Shown: positions 55,246-64,000, numbered from the stretch's first letter. The stretch: 64,000 nucleotides of DNA from Gillisia hiemivivida (GCF_007997295.1 NZ_VORY01000013.1:24524-88523), one strand, 5' to 3'. Translations and numbers: made by a program. Notes: generated from the letters alone by a model not told the origin.

Positions 55246-56061
55246 ATGGATAAATTACCTAAAATTGGCTTACCAATATTAATTTTAGTCGTTATTTTAA
55301 TTATTATCATCGCAAAATCTACAATTACCATCGATTCTGGTGAAGCTGGAGTTTTGTATAAAACCTTTGATGATGGAGTTGTTACCACTGAGCCACCATT
55401 GGGTGAAGGATTTCATTTAGTAGCACCTTGGAACAAGGTAATTGTTTATGAAGTAAGGCAACAAGCTTTGGAAGAAAAGATGCAAGTTCTTTCCTCTAAT
55501 GGGTTGGAAATAAAGCTAGACGTATCGGTTTGGTATGAGCCTTTATATGCAGAGCTAGGATCTTTACACCAAGAAAAAGGGGAAATGTATGTTGCAAGGG
55601 TATTACAACCTGCAGTTAGATCTGCTGCCAGAGCAGTAGTGGGAAGATATATTCCAGAACAATTATATGCTAGTAAAAGAGAAGCAATTCAGAGAGAGAT
55701 CTTGGAAGAAACCAGAATTCTACTAAAAAATCAATATGTTCAGGTAAATGAAGTTTTGGTAAGAGATGTTTCTCTTCCGCAAAACATTAAGGAAGCAATT
55801 GAGCGTAAATTGAGACAAGAGCAAGAATCTCTAGAATATGAATTTAGATTGACCAAGGCTACACAAGAGGCGCAACGTCAAAAAATTGATGCTGAGGGTA
55901 AAGCTAAAGCCAATGAAATCCTTAGTGCTTCGTTGAACGATAAGATCTTAAGAGAAAAAGGTATTCAGGCAACTGTAGAGTTGGCTAAATCGTCTAATGC
56001 GAAGGTAGTAGTAATTGGATCTGGTGAAGGTGGAATGCCTTTGATCCTTGGAAATAACTAA
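55246..56061 (+). CDS. SPFH/prohibitin family membrane protein
   Basis: 271 aa from ATG 55246 (MDKLPKIGLPIL). An upstream GTG at 55192 overlaps the VWA gene and adds a segment unlike the family. N-terminal membrane anchor (about residues 8-25), then SPFH domain (about 28-195) and a coiled-coil with RKLRQEQESLEYEFRLTKA, ending in a glycine-rich tail. Prohibitin/stomatin proteins assemble membrane rings and often regulate FtsH-type proteases. The pairing with a VWA protein is noted. Confidence 0.87.
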   Translation: MDKLPKIGLPILILVVILIIIIAKSTITIDSGEAGVLYKTFDDGVVTTEPPLGEGFHLVAPWNKVIVYEVRQQALEEKMQVLSSNGLEIKLDVSVWYEPLYAELGSLHQEKGEMYVARVLQPAVRSAARAVVGRYIPEQLYASKREAIQREILEETRILLKNQYVQVNEVLVRDVSLPQNIKEAIERKLRQEQESLEYEFRLTKATQEAQRQKIDAEGKAKANEILSASLNDKILREKGIQATVELAKSSNAKVVVIGSGEGGMPLILGNN

Positions 56062-56100
56062 AAATCGATTGATCAAGTCATAAAATTTTCGAAACGTATT

Positions 56101-56129
56101 TTTGTTTCTAAAAAAATGTACTAGATTTG
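56101..56129 (+). promoter_or_regulatory. promoter of the histidine operon
   Basis: TTTG (56101-56104), 17-bp spacer, TAGATTTG (56122-56129). The leader peptide ATG is 8 bp later. Confidence 0.8.
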
Positions 56130-56137
56130 CATTAATT

Positions 56138-56194
56138 ATGAGAACAATTCAACTACATCATCATCATTTTCACTACTGCGCTTTGGCGAGGTGA
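56138..56194 (+). CDS. hisL: his operon leader peptide
   Basis: 18 codons, MRTIQLHHHHFHYCALAR then TGA: four consecutive His codons and a fifth two residues later. A Cys-Ala-Leu-Ala-Arg tail follows. It lies between a promoter and a strong terminator, directly upstream of hisG. The arrangement matches transcription attenuation of amino-acid operons: when charged tRNA-His is scarce the ribosome stalls at the His run, preventing terminator formation. The peptide itself has no other role suggested by the sequence. Confidence 0.9.
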   Translation: MRTIQLHHHHFHYCALAR

Positions 56195-56258
56195 TTTTGA
56201 TATGTAGTAAATTCAACATATATAAAAAACCCGTTTGAGCAATCGAACGGGTTTTTTA
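56153..56258 (+). promoter_or_regulatory. his attenuator (competing hairpins and terminator)
   Basis: CTACAT (56153-56158), overlapping the His run, can pair with ATGTAG (56201-56206). A smaller hairpin CGC-TTTG-GCG forms within. The terminator is AAAAAACCCGTT (56224-56235) with AACGGGTTTTTT (56246-56257), a 12-bp stem plus T-tract. Exact alternative folds need to be modelled; the terminator itself is clear. Confidence 0.8.
56224..56258 (+). terminator. attenuator terminator of the his operon
   Basis: 12-bp perfect stem with a 10-nt loop and T-tract, 30 bp after the leader peptide stop and 150 bp before hisG. Confidence 0.88.
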
Positions 56259-56274
56259 TTTCCTGTTTGGTTTT

Positions 56275-56390
56275 CAAAATCAAGAACCAAGGGGCAAGCC
56301 CACGAGGTATGACTTGGAAAATACTTTTAAAAATTCGAGGCATCCCGTATCATCGGGACGGGGAATTAAACCCTCAATGAGGGATTAAAA
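56275..56390 (+). repeat. dispersed structured element, copy C (full length)
   Basis: Plus-strand order: AAAATCAAGAACC, GGGGCAAGCCC, AGGTATG, AAAATACTTTTAAAAA, TTCGAGGCA, TCCCG-TATCAT-CGGGA hairpin, CGGGGAATTAAACCCTC, AATGAGGGATTAAA. Same order as copy B. It ends 17 bp before the hisG ATG, inside the hisG leader downstream of the attenuator. Confidence 0.85.
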
Positions 56391-56407
56391 TTTAAGAAAT
56401 TAAAAAG

Positions 56408-57271
56408 ATGAGTAAAGAAAAACTAAGAATTGCAATTCAGAAAGCAGGAAGATTAAATGAGGATTCCCTTAAAATACTTAAGGATGCCGGGATCTCTATA
56501 GATAACGGAAAAGAACAACTAAAAGCGACCTCTTCCAATTTTCCATTAGAGGTATTATATCTGCGGAATGGAGATATTCCACAATACCTTAGAGACGGGG
56601 TAGTAGATATCGCATTTTTAGGAGAAAACGTTTTGGAAGAAAAAGGGGACGATATTGTTCATTCGCTAAAACTGGGATTCTCAAAATGTAGAGTTTCAAT
56701 AGCTGTTCCAAAATCAGCTAAATATAATGGAATAGAAGATCTTGACGGTAAGAGAATTGCTACTTCCTATCCAAATACCTTGAATTCATTTCTGAAGAAA
56801 AAAGGCATCACTGCCGATCTTCATATAATTAATGGTTCGGTGGAAATTGCCCCTAATATTGGTTTGGCAGATGCTATTTGTGATATTGTGTCTAGCGGAA
56901 ATACTTTATTTAAGAACAATTTGAAGGAAGTGGAAGTGATGATGAAGAGTGAAGCTATTCTAGCGGTTGCTCCAAATATTTCTGAAGATAGAAGAGAGAT
57001 CTTAAACAAACTGGAATTCAGGTTAAAATCTGTACTAAATGCTAGAACTTCAAAATATATCCTTTTGAATGCCCCAGATGATAAATTAGAGGAAATCATT
57101 GATTTATTGCCAGGTATGCGAAGTCCTACAGTACTTCCATTGGCAGAAAAAGGCTGGAGTTCTATTCATACCGTAATTCAGGAAAATAGATTCTGGGAGA
57201 TCATACATGAGCTAAAAGAGCTGGGAGCAGAAGGGATTCTAGTTGCACCAATAGAAAAAATGGTTTTATAA
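56408..57271 (+). CDS. hisG: ATP phosphoribosyltransferase (long form)
   Basis: 287 aa: catalytic domains plus the C-terminal ACT-like regulatory domain (about residues 215-287), so the long type that needs no HisZ and is inhibited by histidine. The phosphate-binding SVEIAPNIGLADAICD stretch is present. First step of histidine synthesis: PRPP plus ATP gives phosphoribosyl-ATP. It starts the eight-gene operon below the attenuator. Confidence 0.96.
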   Translation: MSKEKLRIAIQKAGRLNEDSLKILKDAGISIDNGKEQLKATSSNFPLEVLYLRNGDIPQYLRDGVVDIAFLGENVLEEKGDDIVHSLKLGFSKCRVSIAVPKSAKYNGIEDLDGKRIATSYPNTLNSFLKKKGITADLHIINGSVEIAPNIGLADAICDIVSSGNTLFKNNLKEVEVMMKSEAILAVAPNISEDRREILNKLEFRLKSVLNARTSKYILLNAPDDKLEEIIDLLPGMRSPTVLPLAEKGWSSIHTVIQENRFWEIIHELKELGAEGILVAPIEKMVL

Positions 57272-57287
57272 TTCAATTCTGGAGATT

Positions 57288-58592
57288 ATGAATAAAATAT
57301 TTAAGCCAAAGCAAGAAGATTGGGAAGCTTTACTGAAAAGGCCAACCCAAACCCTAGAAGATATAGAGTTAACAGTAAACGAAATTTTTTCTGAAGTAAG
57401 AGCAAAAGGAGATGTTGCTGTTGCAAAGTATACCGATCTTTTTGATGGTATAAAATTAGATGATTTTAAAGTTTCTACTGAAGAAATTGAGAATGCTAAT
57501 AATTCTGTGTCTGAAGAATTGAAGAATGCAATACAACTAGCAAAATCTAATATTGAAAAATTCCACGAAGCCCAAAAAACACCGAAAGTAGAAGTAACTA
57601 CTTCTAATGGAGTAGACTGCTGGCAGGAGAAACGTCCTATTCAAAAGGTGGGGCTTTATATTCCTGGAGGAAGCGCACCATTGTTTTCAACTATTCTAAT
57701 GCTCGCAACCCCTGCTAACATTGCTGGTTGCAAGGAGATTGTATTATGTACCCCACCAAATAATAATGGAGAGATCAATCCGGTTATTCTCTATACTGCT
57801 GCACTTTGCGGAATAAGTAAAATTTTTAAGATCGGTGGGATTCAAGCTATTGCAGCTCTTACCTTTGGGACAGCGACTGTACCCAAAGTTTATAAGATAT
57901 TTGGTCCTGGGAATCAATTTGTGACAGTAGCAAAGCAATTAGCTACAAAGTTCCATGTTGCGATAGATATGCCAGCTGGGCCTTCTGAATTACTAGTGGT
58001 TGCCGATGATACTGCCGATGCAGCTTTTGTTGCATCAGATCTTCTTAGCCAGGCAGAACATGGTTCAGATAGTCAGGTGATCCTTATCTCGACTTCGGAA
58101 AAAATGATTGAAGCCGTGGAGCGAGAAGTGGAACTTCAGCTAGAGGAATTACCAAGAAAAGAAATGGCTCAAAGATCTATTGCTAATTCTAAACTCATCT
58201 ATTTAGAGAATAAAGAATTAGCGATGGAAATAATTAATGAATATGGTCCCGAGCATTTTATTGTTTGTACCTCAGATGACGATTTCTATGTAGAGAATGT
58301 TACCAATGCTGGATCCGTATTTATTGGTAATTATACTCCAGAAAGCGCAGGAGATTATGCCTCTGGAACTAACCATACGTTGCCTACCAATGGTTTCGCA
58401 AAACAATACAGCGGTGTAAATCTGGATAGCTTTATGAAGAGTATGACTTTCCAGAAGATATCGGAAGAAGGCATCAAGAATATTGGTCCGGCAATAGAGA
58501 TCATGGCAGAGGCAGAGGGGCTTCAAGCTCATAAAAATGCAGTAAGTTTACGGCTGAAGAAATTGAATGAAAACAAGCTGAAATCTGTTTAA
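57288..58592 (+). CDS. hisD: histidinol dehydrogenase
   Basis: 434 aa, typical. PAGPSELLVVAD (about residues 225-236), LSQAEHGSDSQ (about 255) with zinc-binding residues, and the YASGTNHTLPT motif near 355-365 are present. Oxidises L-histidinol to L-histidine in two NAD-dependent steps. It begins 16 bp after hisG. Confidence 0.96.
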   Translation: MNKIFKPKQEDWEALLKRPTQTLEDIELTVNEIFSEVRAKGDVAVAKYTDLFDGIKLDDFKVSTEEIENANNSVSEELKNAIQLAKSNIEKFHEAQKTPKVEVTTSNGVDCWQEKRPIQKVGLYIPGGSAPLFSTILMLATPANIAGCKEIVLCTPPNNNGEINPVILYTAALCGISKIFKIGGIQAIAALTFGTATVPKVYKIFGPGNQFVTVAKQLATKFHVAIDMPAGPSELLVVADDTADAAFVASDLLSQAEHGSDSQVILISTSEKMIEAVEREVELQLEELPRKEMAQRSIANSKLIYLENKELAMEIINEYGPEHFIVCTSDDDFYVENVTNAGSVFIGNYTPESAGDYASGTNHTLPTNGFAKQYSGVNLDSFMKSMTFQKISEEGIKNIGPAIEIMAEAEGLQAHKNAVSLRLKKLNENKLKSV

Positions 58593-58594
58593 CG

Positions 58595-59644
58595 ATGGAG
58601 AAAATTATAGATATTAATAAGTTAGTGAGACCTAACGTATTGGCTTTAAAAGCCTATTCTTCAGCTAGAGATGAATATACCTCTGTAGGATCAAAAATGA
58701 TCTTTTTGGATGCGAATGAAAACCCCAACGAAACCGGAGTTAACAGATATCCAGACCCACAGCAGAGGAAATTGAAATCGAAATTATCAGAGATCAAGAA
58801 GATACCTACCAATAAAATTCTATTAGGAAATGGGAGCGATGAAGTACTAGATCTTATTTACAGGGCATTCTGTGAACCAGCATTAGATAACGTAATTACA
58901 TTGCCTCCAACTTACGGCATGTACAATGTTTTAGCTGGAATCAATAATGTAGAAAGTAGAGAAGTATTATTAACTGAAGATTTTGAGCCAAATATTGAAG
59001 GTATCTTCAAGAAAGTAGATGATAATACAAAATTGATCTTTTTATGCTCTCCAAATAATCCGACAGGAAATTCTTTCAGTAGAGATAAAATCACTGAAAT
59101 ATTAGAGAAATTTGAAGGCCTTGTGGTTTTAGATGAAGCCTACATTGATTTTTCTGAACAAGTTAGTTGGATTGAAGAATTGGATAAATATCCTAATTTG
59201 ATCATTACCCAAACACTTTCAAAAGCCTACGGAATGGCAGGAATTAGGTTGGGAATCTGTTATGCTTCAGAAGAAATTATTGCAATCTTAAATAAGATCA
59301 AGCCGCCTTATAACGTAAATGAATTAACTCAGAATAGAGCTCAATACCGGCTTCAAAATATTTCAGAAGTAAATAGGGAAATAACTGATATATTGAATGA
59401 AAGAGAGTTGTTATCTAAAGCTTTACTTGAAGTTGGATTTATTGAAAAGATCTATAGATCTGATGCTAATTTCGTTTTAGTAAAGGTAGATGATGCGTTA
59501 AAAAGATATGATCAACTTTTAGATAAAGGTGTGGTAATTAGGAACCGAACTAATCAACCACTTTGTGAAAATACGTTGCGTTTAACGGTAGGCACTAAAG
59601 AAGAAAATTTGAAATTAATTAAGGTTTTAAAAAGTTTAGATTGA
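58595..59644 (+). CDS. hisC: histidinol-phosphate aminotransferase
   Basis: 349 aa, PLP aminotransferase fold I. PLP lysine K210 in [10 protein letters not shown], ring-contact Asp in [10 protein letters not shown], and SPNNPTGN are HisC features. It converts imidazole-acetol phosphate to histidinol phosphate. It starts 2 bp after hisD. A 103-bp gap with a repeat fragment follows before hisB. Confidence 0.95.
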   Translation: MEKIIDINKLVRPNVLALKAYSSARDEYTSVGSKMIFLDANENPNETGVNRYPDPQQRKLKSKLSEIKKIPTNKILLGNGSDEVLDLIYRAFCEPALDNVITLPPTYGMYNVLAGINNVESREVLLTEDFEPNIEGIFKKVDDNTKLIFLCSPNNPTGNSFSRDKITEILEKFEGLVVLDEAYIDFSEQVSWIEELDKYPNLIITQTLSKAYGMAGIRLGICYASEEIIAILNKIKPPYNVNELTQNRAQYRLQNISEVNREITDILNERELLSKALLEVGFIEKIYRSDANFVLVKVDDALKRYDQLLDKGVVIRNRTNQPLCENTLRLTVGTKEENLKLIKVLKSLD

Positions 59645-59747
59645 AGCGCAAAATTATTTTGTTAACCAGCATAGTAGAAAGGGTTTAAGACATCTCGACT
59701 CCGCTCGATGTGACATTTTAATTTATTTAATTATAAGAAGAAAAAAA
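59645..59747. other. gap inside the his operon with a short hairpin
   Basis: At about 59689-59713 ACATCTCGACTCCGCTCGATGT forms a small hairpin and is a fragment of the GTCAT-family repeats. No T-tract follows, so it is probably not a terminator. The only notable break in the operon. Confidence 0.6.
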
Positions 59748-60887
59748 ATGAAAAAAATACTTTTTATAGATCGTGACGGCACATTGATTCATGAGCCAGA
59801 AGATTATCAGATAGACAATTTAGAGAAATTAGAGTTCTATCCTCAGGCATTATTTTATTTAACTAAAATAGCAAAGGAGCTGGATTATGAATTCGTAATG
59901 GTTACTAATCAAGATGGATTAGGAACCGATGCTTATCCGGAAACTGCTTTTTGGCCGATACAGAATTTCGTTTTAAAAACGTTTTCGAATGAAGGCGTGG
60001 TGTTCAATGAGGTTCTCATGGATAGAACCTTTGCGAAGGATAATTCTCCAACAAGAAAACCCAATACTGGTTTATTGGAAGAAAATTATCTAAATAATGA
60101 AGACTATGATCTTGCCGGATCTTATATGATTGGAGACCGAATGACAGATATGGAATTTGCCTTAAATTTTGGAGGGAAAGGGATTTTTATTGATACACAT
60201 GAGGAGCTTGCAAAAGATGAGTTGAAAAATGGTCAGGAAGAAATTGATAATTCGATATCCATTAGAACGTCCAGTTGGGAAAAGATCTATGAATTTTTAA
60301 AGCTGAAAGAACGCTCTTCAGAAATCAACCGAAAAACCAATGAGACAGATATTTTTATCCGTCTTAATTTAGATGGAACCGGAAAATCTGATATTTCTAC
60401 TGGATTAGATTTCTTCGATCACATGCTAGACCAAATATCACGTCATGGCCAAATGGATCTGGAGATAAAAGTGAAAGGTGATCTGGAAGTAGATGAGCAC
60501 CATACCATAGAAGATACAGCCATTGCGCTTGGAGAAGCTTACCGTTTAGCACTGGGAAACAAACTCGGAATAGAACGTTATGGATTTTGCTTACCTATGG
60601 ACGATTGCCTTGCACAGGCGGCTATAGACTTTGGAGGTAGGAACTGGTTAGTTTGGGATGCCGAATTCAAACGAGAAATGATAGGGAAAATGCCAACAGA
60701 GATGTTTCTCCATTTCTTCAAATCATTTACAGACGGAGCAAAAGCAAACCTGAATATCAAGGCAGAAGGCAACAACGAGCATCATAAGATAGAAGCAATT
60801 TTTAAAGCATTTGCTAAAGCTATCAAGATGGCAGTAAAAAGAGATACGGAAAAGATGATCCTTCCTTCAACAAAGGGGATGCTATAA
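59748..60887 (+). CDS. hisB: histidinol-phosphatase / IGP dehydratase
   Basis: 379 aa fusion. Residues about 1-170 are a HAD phosphatase (nucleophile Asp8 and acid Asp10 in [12 protein letters not shown]). Residues about 190-379 are the IGP dehydratase with metal ligands in [24 protein letters not shown] and NNEHHKIEA. It performs steps six and eight of the pathway. The fusion is known in enteric bacteria and Bacteroidota. Confidence 0.96.
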   Translation: MKKILFIDRDGTLIHEPEDYQIDNLEKLEFYPQALFYLTKIAKELDYEFVMVTNQDGLGTDAYPETAFWPIQNFVLKTFSNEGVVFNEVLMDRTFAKDNSPTRKPNTGLLEENYLNNEDYDLAGSYMIGDRMTDMEFALNFGGKGIFIDTHEELAKDELKNGQEEIDNSISIRTSSWEKIYEFLKLKERSSEINRKTNETDIFIRLNLDGTGKSDISTGLDFFDHMLDQISRHGQMDLEIKVKGDLEVDEHHTIEDTAIALGEAYRLALGNKLGIERYGFCLPMDDCLAQAAIDFGGRNWLVWDAEFKREMIGKMPTEMFLHFFKSFTDGAKANLNIKAEGNNEHHKIEAIFKAFAKAIKMAVKRDTEKMILPSTKGML

Positions 60888-60924
60888 TATTTAATGGGTG
60901 AGAATCCTAGATTAAGTACCAAGA

Positions 60925-61506
60925 ATGAAAATAGTAATTATAGATTACGGAGCAGGAAATATACAAAGCATCAAATTTGCTATTAAGCGGTTGGGTTTTG
61001 AAGCTGTTTTGAGTAGTAATGAAGCTGAAATTAAAGCTGCAGATAAAGTGATCTTTCCAGGAGTTGGCGAGGCGAGTAGTGCAATGAGAATGCTTAGGCA
61101 ATCTAAATTAGATCTACTTATTCCCACTTTAAAACAACCAGTGTTAGGAATCTGTTTGGGAATGCAATTGATGTGCGACAAAAGTGAAGAAGGTGATACT
61201 AATGGATTAGGCATTTTTGAGGCTCCTGTAATAAAATTCAATAATTCAGTTAAAGTGCCACAAATTGGATGGAATCAAATTTCTGATTTGAGCTCACCTT
61301 TATTCAAGAATATTAAGGAGTTGGAATATGTGTATTTGGTGCATAGCTATTATGTAGCCGAATGTGAACAAACAATAGCAACTTCAGAGTATGGGGTCAA
61401 ATATAGTACAGCGCTGAAAAAAGATAATTTTTATGGAGTTCAGTTTCATCCTGAAAAAAGCAGTAATGCAGGAGAGCAAATTTTAAAGAATTTTTTAGAA
61501 CTATAA
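60925..61506 (+). CDS. hisH: imidazole glycerol phosphate synthase glutaminase subunit
   Basis: 193 aa class I glutamine amidotransferase. Nucleophile Cys77 in GICLGMQLM; His175 and Glu177 in VQFHPEKS complete the triad. It supplies ammonia to HisF. It starts 37 bp after hisB. Confidence 0.96.
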   Translation: MKIVIIDYGAGNIQSIKFAIKRLGFEAVLSSNEAEIKAADKVIFPGVGEASSAMRMLRQSKLDLLIPTLKQPVLGICLGMQLMCDKSEEGDTNGLGIFEAPVIKFNNSVKVPQIGWNQISDLSSPLFKNIKELEYVYLVHSYYVAECEQTIATSEYGVKYSTALKKDNFYGVQFHPEKSSNAGEQILKNFLEL

Positions 61507-61518
61507 TTTAAAAGTATA

Positions 61519-62259
61519 ATGAGAATTATTCCCGCAATAGATATTATAGACGGTAAATGCGTTAGACTCTCTAAAGGAGATTATAATACCAAAAAAATAT
61601 ATAATGAGAATCCACTTGAGGTTGCAAAGGAGTTTGAAGCCCATGGTATTAAATCTCTTCATCTTGTAGATTTGGATGGTGCAAAGTCTAGCCACATTGT
61701 GAATTATAAAGTTTTAGAGCAAATCGCTAAAAACACCAATCTTAAAATTGATTTTGGAGGTGGTCTGAAATCCAATAAAGATCTGGAAATCGCTTTTGAG
61801 TGCGGAGCACAGCAAATTACGGGAGGAAGTATCGCTGTGAAGAATAGAGATTTATTTCTTTCCTGGATCGAAAAATATGGAAGTGAAAAAATAATTTTAG
61901 GAGCAGATGCCAAAAATGAAAAAGTGGCAATTAGTGGCTGGTTAGAAGAATCTAAAGAGGAATTAGTCCCTTTTATAGATAATTATTTAAAAGATGGTTT
62001 GCAGTATGTGATTTGTACAGATATTTCTAAAGATGGAATGCTGGAAGGCCCTTCTTTTGATCTATATGAGAAGATACTTGCGGAAACCTCTGGAAATGAC
62101 AAGGCTATTAAATTGATCGCTTCCGGTGGTATTTCAACCTTTGATGAACTTCCAAGGCTTGCAGAAATGGGCTGTGAAGGAACCATTATAGGAAAAGCTA
62201 TCTATGAGAACAAGATTAGTATGAAGCAACTAGAGGGCTTTATTTTGAATTACAAATAA
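61519..62259 (+). CDS. hisA: ProFAR isomerase
   Basis: 246 aa beta/alpha barrel. Catalytic Asp8 in [14 protein letters not shown] and Asp168 in CTDISKDGM. Isomerises ProFAR to PRFAR. It starts 12 bp after hisH. Confidence 0.96.
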   Translation: MRIIPAIDIIDGKCVRLSKGDYNTKKIYNENPLEVAKEFEAHGIKSLHLVDLDGAKSSHIVNYKVLEQIAKNTNLKIDFGGGLKSNKDLEIAFECGAQQITGGSIAVKNRDLFLSWIEKYGSEKIILGADAKNEKVAISGWLEESKEELVPFIDNYLKDGLQYVICTDISKDGMLEGPSFDLYEKILAETSGNDKAIKLIASGGISTFDELPRLAEMGCEGTIIGKAIYENKISMKQLEGFILNYK

Positions 62260-62268
62260 CTCAATACT

Positions 62269-63024
62269 ATGTTAACTAAAAGAATAATTCCTTGTTTAGA
62301 CATCAAAAATGGAAGAACTGTAAAAGGGATAAATTTCGTAGATCTTAGAGATGCCGGAGATCCAGTTGAATTGGCAGCAATTTATGCAGCATCTGGAGCA
62401 GATGAGTTGGTTTTCCTAGATATCTCTGCTACAGAAGAGCGAAGAAAAACCTTAGCTAATTTGGTTTTAAAAGTAGCTGAAAAAATCAATATTCCTTTTA
62501 CGGTTGGAGGTGGAATTTCCTCTGTAGAAGATGTTGATATTCTACTTCAAAACGGCGCAGATAAAGTATCCATTAATTCTTCCGCGGTTAAAGATCCAGA
62601 TCTTATAAATAGATTAGCCGCTAAATTTGGCAGTCAGTGTATAACTGTTGCTATAGATGCCAAACTGATAGATGGAGAATGGATTGTGCATTTGGTAGGA
62701 GGGAAGGTTCCCACAGAGTTGAATTTATTCGAATGGGCTAAAGAAGTTGAAAAAAGAGGAGCTGGTGAAATTTTGTTTACCTCTATGAATAATGATGGTA
62801 CCAAGAATGGTTTTGCAAACGAAGCCTTGGCAAGATTATCTACAGAATTAAATATTCCGATAATTGCTTCTGGTGGAGCTGGAAATATGCAACATTTTTG
62901 TGATGTATTTATAGAAGGAAAGGCAGATGCCGCTTTGGCAGCGAGTGTTTTTCATTTTAAAGAGATCGAAATAAAGGATCTAAAAGAAGAATTAAAAAAT
63001 AAAGGAATTCCAGTAAGAATTTAA
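62269..63024 (+). CDS. hisF: imidazole glycerol phosphate synthase cyclase subunit
   Basis: 251 aa beta/alpha barrel. Catalytic Asp11 in [12 protein letters not shown] and Asp130 in AIDAKLIDG, plus Asp176 in [10 protein letters not shown]. With HisH it makes imidazole glycerol phosphate and AICAR. It starts 9 bp after hisA. Confidence 0.96.
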   Translation: MLTKRIIPCLDIKNGRTVKGINFVDLRDAGDPVELAAIYAASGADELVFLDISATEERRKTLANLVLKVAEKINIPFTVGGGISSVEDVDILLQNGADKVSINSSAVKDPDLINRLAAKFGSQCITVAIDAKLIDGEWIVHLVGGKVPTELNLFEWAKEVEKRGAGEILFTSMNNDGTKNGFANEALARLSTELNIPIIASGGAGNMQHFCDVFIEGKADAALAASVFHFKEIEIKDLKEELKNKGIPVRI

Positions 63025-63051
63025 TCATTCTTCAGAAGAAAATATAAAACT

Positions 63052-63681
63052 ATGGAAATAGATTTCAATAAAAATAACGATGGTTTAGTACCGGTAATCA
63101 TTCAGGATAATTACACAAAAAACGTGTTGATGTTGGGGTATATGAATGAGGAAGCTTTTTTGAAAACCAATGAAATCAACAAAGTCACTTTTTATAGCAG
63201 AAGTAAGAATAGACTTTGGACTAAGGGAGAAGAAAGTGGAAATTTCTTAGAAGTAGTGAATATCAAGAATGACTGTGATAATGATACTCTGCTGATTTCT
63301 GTAATTCCACATGGTCCTACCTGTCATAAAGGAACAGATACTTGTTGGGGAGAAAATAATGATCAAAACTTTGGATTTCTTTCTGAGCTCGAAGGAATTA
63401 TTGAAGACCGTAAGAAGAAAAGCGAGATAGCACCGGAGTTGAGAGCTAAAGAGGATGCTAGTTACGTGGTTTCCTTATTTGATGATGGCATGAATAAGAT
63501 TGCACAAAAAGTGGGAGAGGAAGCTATAGAAACGGTTATTGAAGCAAAAGATGATAATGATGATCTTTTTTTGAATGAAAGTGCCGACTTGCTTTTCCAC
63601 TATATGATTTTACTAAAAGCCAAAGGTTTTGGTTTAAGCAATATTGTTGATGTGTTGGAAAAGCGACATGCTAAGAAGTGA
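63052..63681 (+). CDS. hisIE: PRA-CH / PRA-PH bifunctional enzyme
   Basis: 209 aa. Residues about 1-105 are HisI (phosphoribosyl-AMP cyclohydrolase): LWTKGEESGN, zinc cysteines in NDCDND and GPTCHKGTDTCW. Residues about 115-209 are the helical HisE pyrophosphohydrolase (QKVGEEAIETVIEAKDD). The usual fusion. Last gene of the operon; no clear terminator before the following repeats. Confidence 0.95.
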   Translation: MEIDFNKNNDGLVPVIIQDNYTKNVLMLGYMNEEAFLKTNEINKVTFYSRSKNRLWTKGEESGNFLEVVNIKNDCDNDTLLISVIPHGPTCHKGTDTCWGENNDQNFGFLSELEGIIEDRKKKSEIAPELRAKEDASYVVSLFDDGMNKIAQKVGEEAIETVIEAKDDNDDLFLNESADLLFHYMILLKAKGFGLSNIVDVLEKRHAKK

Positions 63682-64000
63682 TTTTTTTAGGTTATATTTT
63701 CAAAAAATGTCATTCTGAAAGTAGCGGAGCGAACTGAAGAATCTCAATGAAGTTCTAAATTTTCATTGAGATTCCTCCTTTGTCGGAATGACAATCAACT
63801 GTCATTCTGAAGGAGTGCAACGACCTGAAGAATCTCAATGAAGTTCTAAATTTTCATTGAGATTCCTCTCCCGATAGATTCTGTGTTAACTAACAAAAGG
63901 TTTTCTCTTTTATTTTATTATTTTTGTTACTCAAGACGGCTATAAGCTAGTCTGTAAAAGGATACTTTCTGCATTTGCATCTAGTGTCCTTTTTTGTTGA
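63682..64000. repeat. right-edge repeats and possible small RNA
   Basis: 63705-63870 contains two units of the GTCATTCTGA...GAATCTCAATGAAG...GAGATTCCTC...GGAATGAC family. From 63919 there is a promoter-like TATTTTTG and a terminator-like hairpin ending at 63995; no ORF is seen. The window ends here. Confidence 0.7.
63919..63995 (+). ncRNA. candidate short structured RNA
   Basis: TATTTTTG (63919-63926) fits TAnnTTTG. Then AGAC...GTCT (63935-63953) can form a hairpin, and AAAAGGATACT (63956-63966) pairs with AGTGTCCTTTT (63983-63993) before a T-tract. A transcript of about 65 nt is predicted, with no ORF. The last stem repeats the AGTGTCCTTTTTT string seen at 8572. Tentative; it may also be a regulatory leader of a gene beyond the window. 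Confidence 0.4.

Noticed and set aside
59689..59713. Terminator inside the his operon
   Set aside because: The hairpin lacks a T-tract and matches repeat fragments; hisB-hisIE are more simply read as a continuation of the operon.
1..64000. tRNA, rRNA, phage or defence genes
   Set aside because: All long gaps were read for cloverleaf-type tRNA shapes, integrase, nuclease or toxin-antitoxin motifs and none was found.

Overview
The window looks like chromosomal DNA of a marine-type Flavobacteriaceae (Bacteroidota), probably near Gramella/Christiangramia, Zunongwangia or Salegentibacter. The evidence is low G+C, many upstream boxes of the Bacteroidota promoter form TAnnTTTG, few Shine-Dalgarno sites, a fused LpxC/FabZ, a PorX regulator, a SusC-like OMP_b-brl receptor, and YfhO and DUF4834 family proteins. 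No rRNA, tRNA, CRISPR array, prophage or intact transposase was seen. The genus is inference; the family is well supported.

Layout. 0-4.6 kb (minus): a small MscS channel, a lipoprotein, Maf, a UbiA prenyltransferase, a KdsC-like phosphatase and a DUF2520 dehydrogenase. 4.7-7.9 kb: a giant ResB/CcsA cytochrome c maturation fusion. 7.9-8.8 kb: a gene-free stretch of dispersed repeats and hairpins. 8.8-15.2 kb: fumarase, an unlisted 58-aa membrane protein, a TonB-type receptor, a small Spy-like protein, an ArsC-like reductase and release factor 2, whose gene needs a +1 frameshift. 15.3-25.7 kb: a zinc metalloprotease, threonine aldolase, a peroxiredoxin-like protein, YbaB, an S9 peptidase, a cysteine-synthase-like enzyme next to a serine-palmitoyltransferase-like enzyme (possible capnine/sulfonolipid pair), and an outer-membrane protein. 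25.8-31.3 kb: DUF4834, YfhO, a GT4 glycosyltransferase and a flippase, a surface-glycan cluster. 31.7-38.2 kb: a Tyr-rich/Ser-Arg-rich exported protein, UvrA, an ECF sigma factor with a 49-aa companion ORF, an endonuclease III without its iron-sulfur cysteines, and Bcp.

38.2-39.7 kb is an array of about 15 imperfect palindromic units spaced about 93 bp. Dispersed relatives of this unit occur elsewhere in the window. 39.7-44.3 kb (minus): a small membrane protein, alanine dehydrogenase, two overlapping small genes, TsaE and PorX. 44.4-51.9 kb (plus): an HD phosphohydrolase, then lpxD, lpxC/fabZ, lpxA and efp (lipid A synthesis), then a second LpxD-like gene, an NTF2-like protein and sucD. 52.2-56.1 kb: fabG, a VWA membrane protein and a prohibitin-like protein. 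56.1-63.7 kb: a complete histidine operon hisG-D-C-B-H-A-F-IE, preceded by a promoter, an 18-codon leader peptide with four consecutive His codons and a strong terminator, which is a textbook attenuator.

The window is mostly housekeeping. The least explained sequence lies between genes: the palindromic array, a four-copy structured element that twice ends just upstream of a start codon (fabG and hisG), a cloverleaf-like hairpin cluster at 8.47-8.62 kb, a promoter at 42.1 kb with no gene, and a possible short RNA at the right edge. Several long ORFs start at TTG codons that lie inside TAnnTTTG promoter boxes, so those starts were moved downstream.
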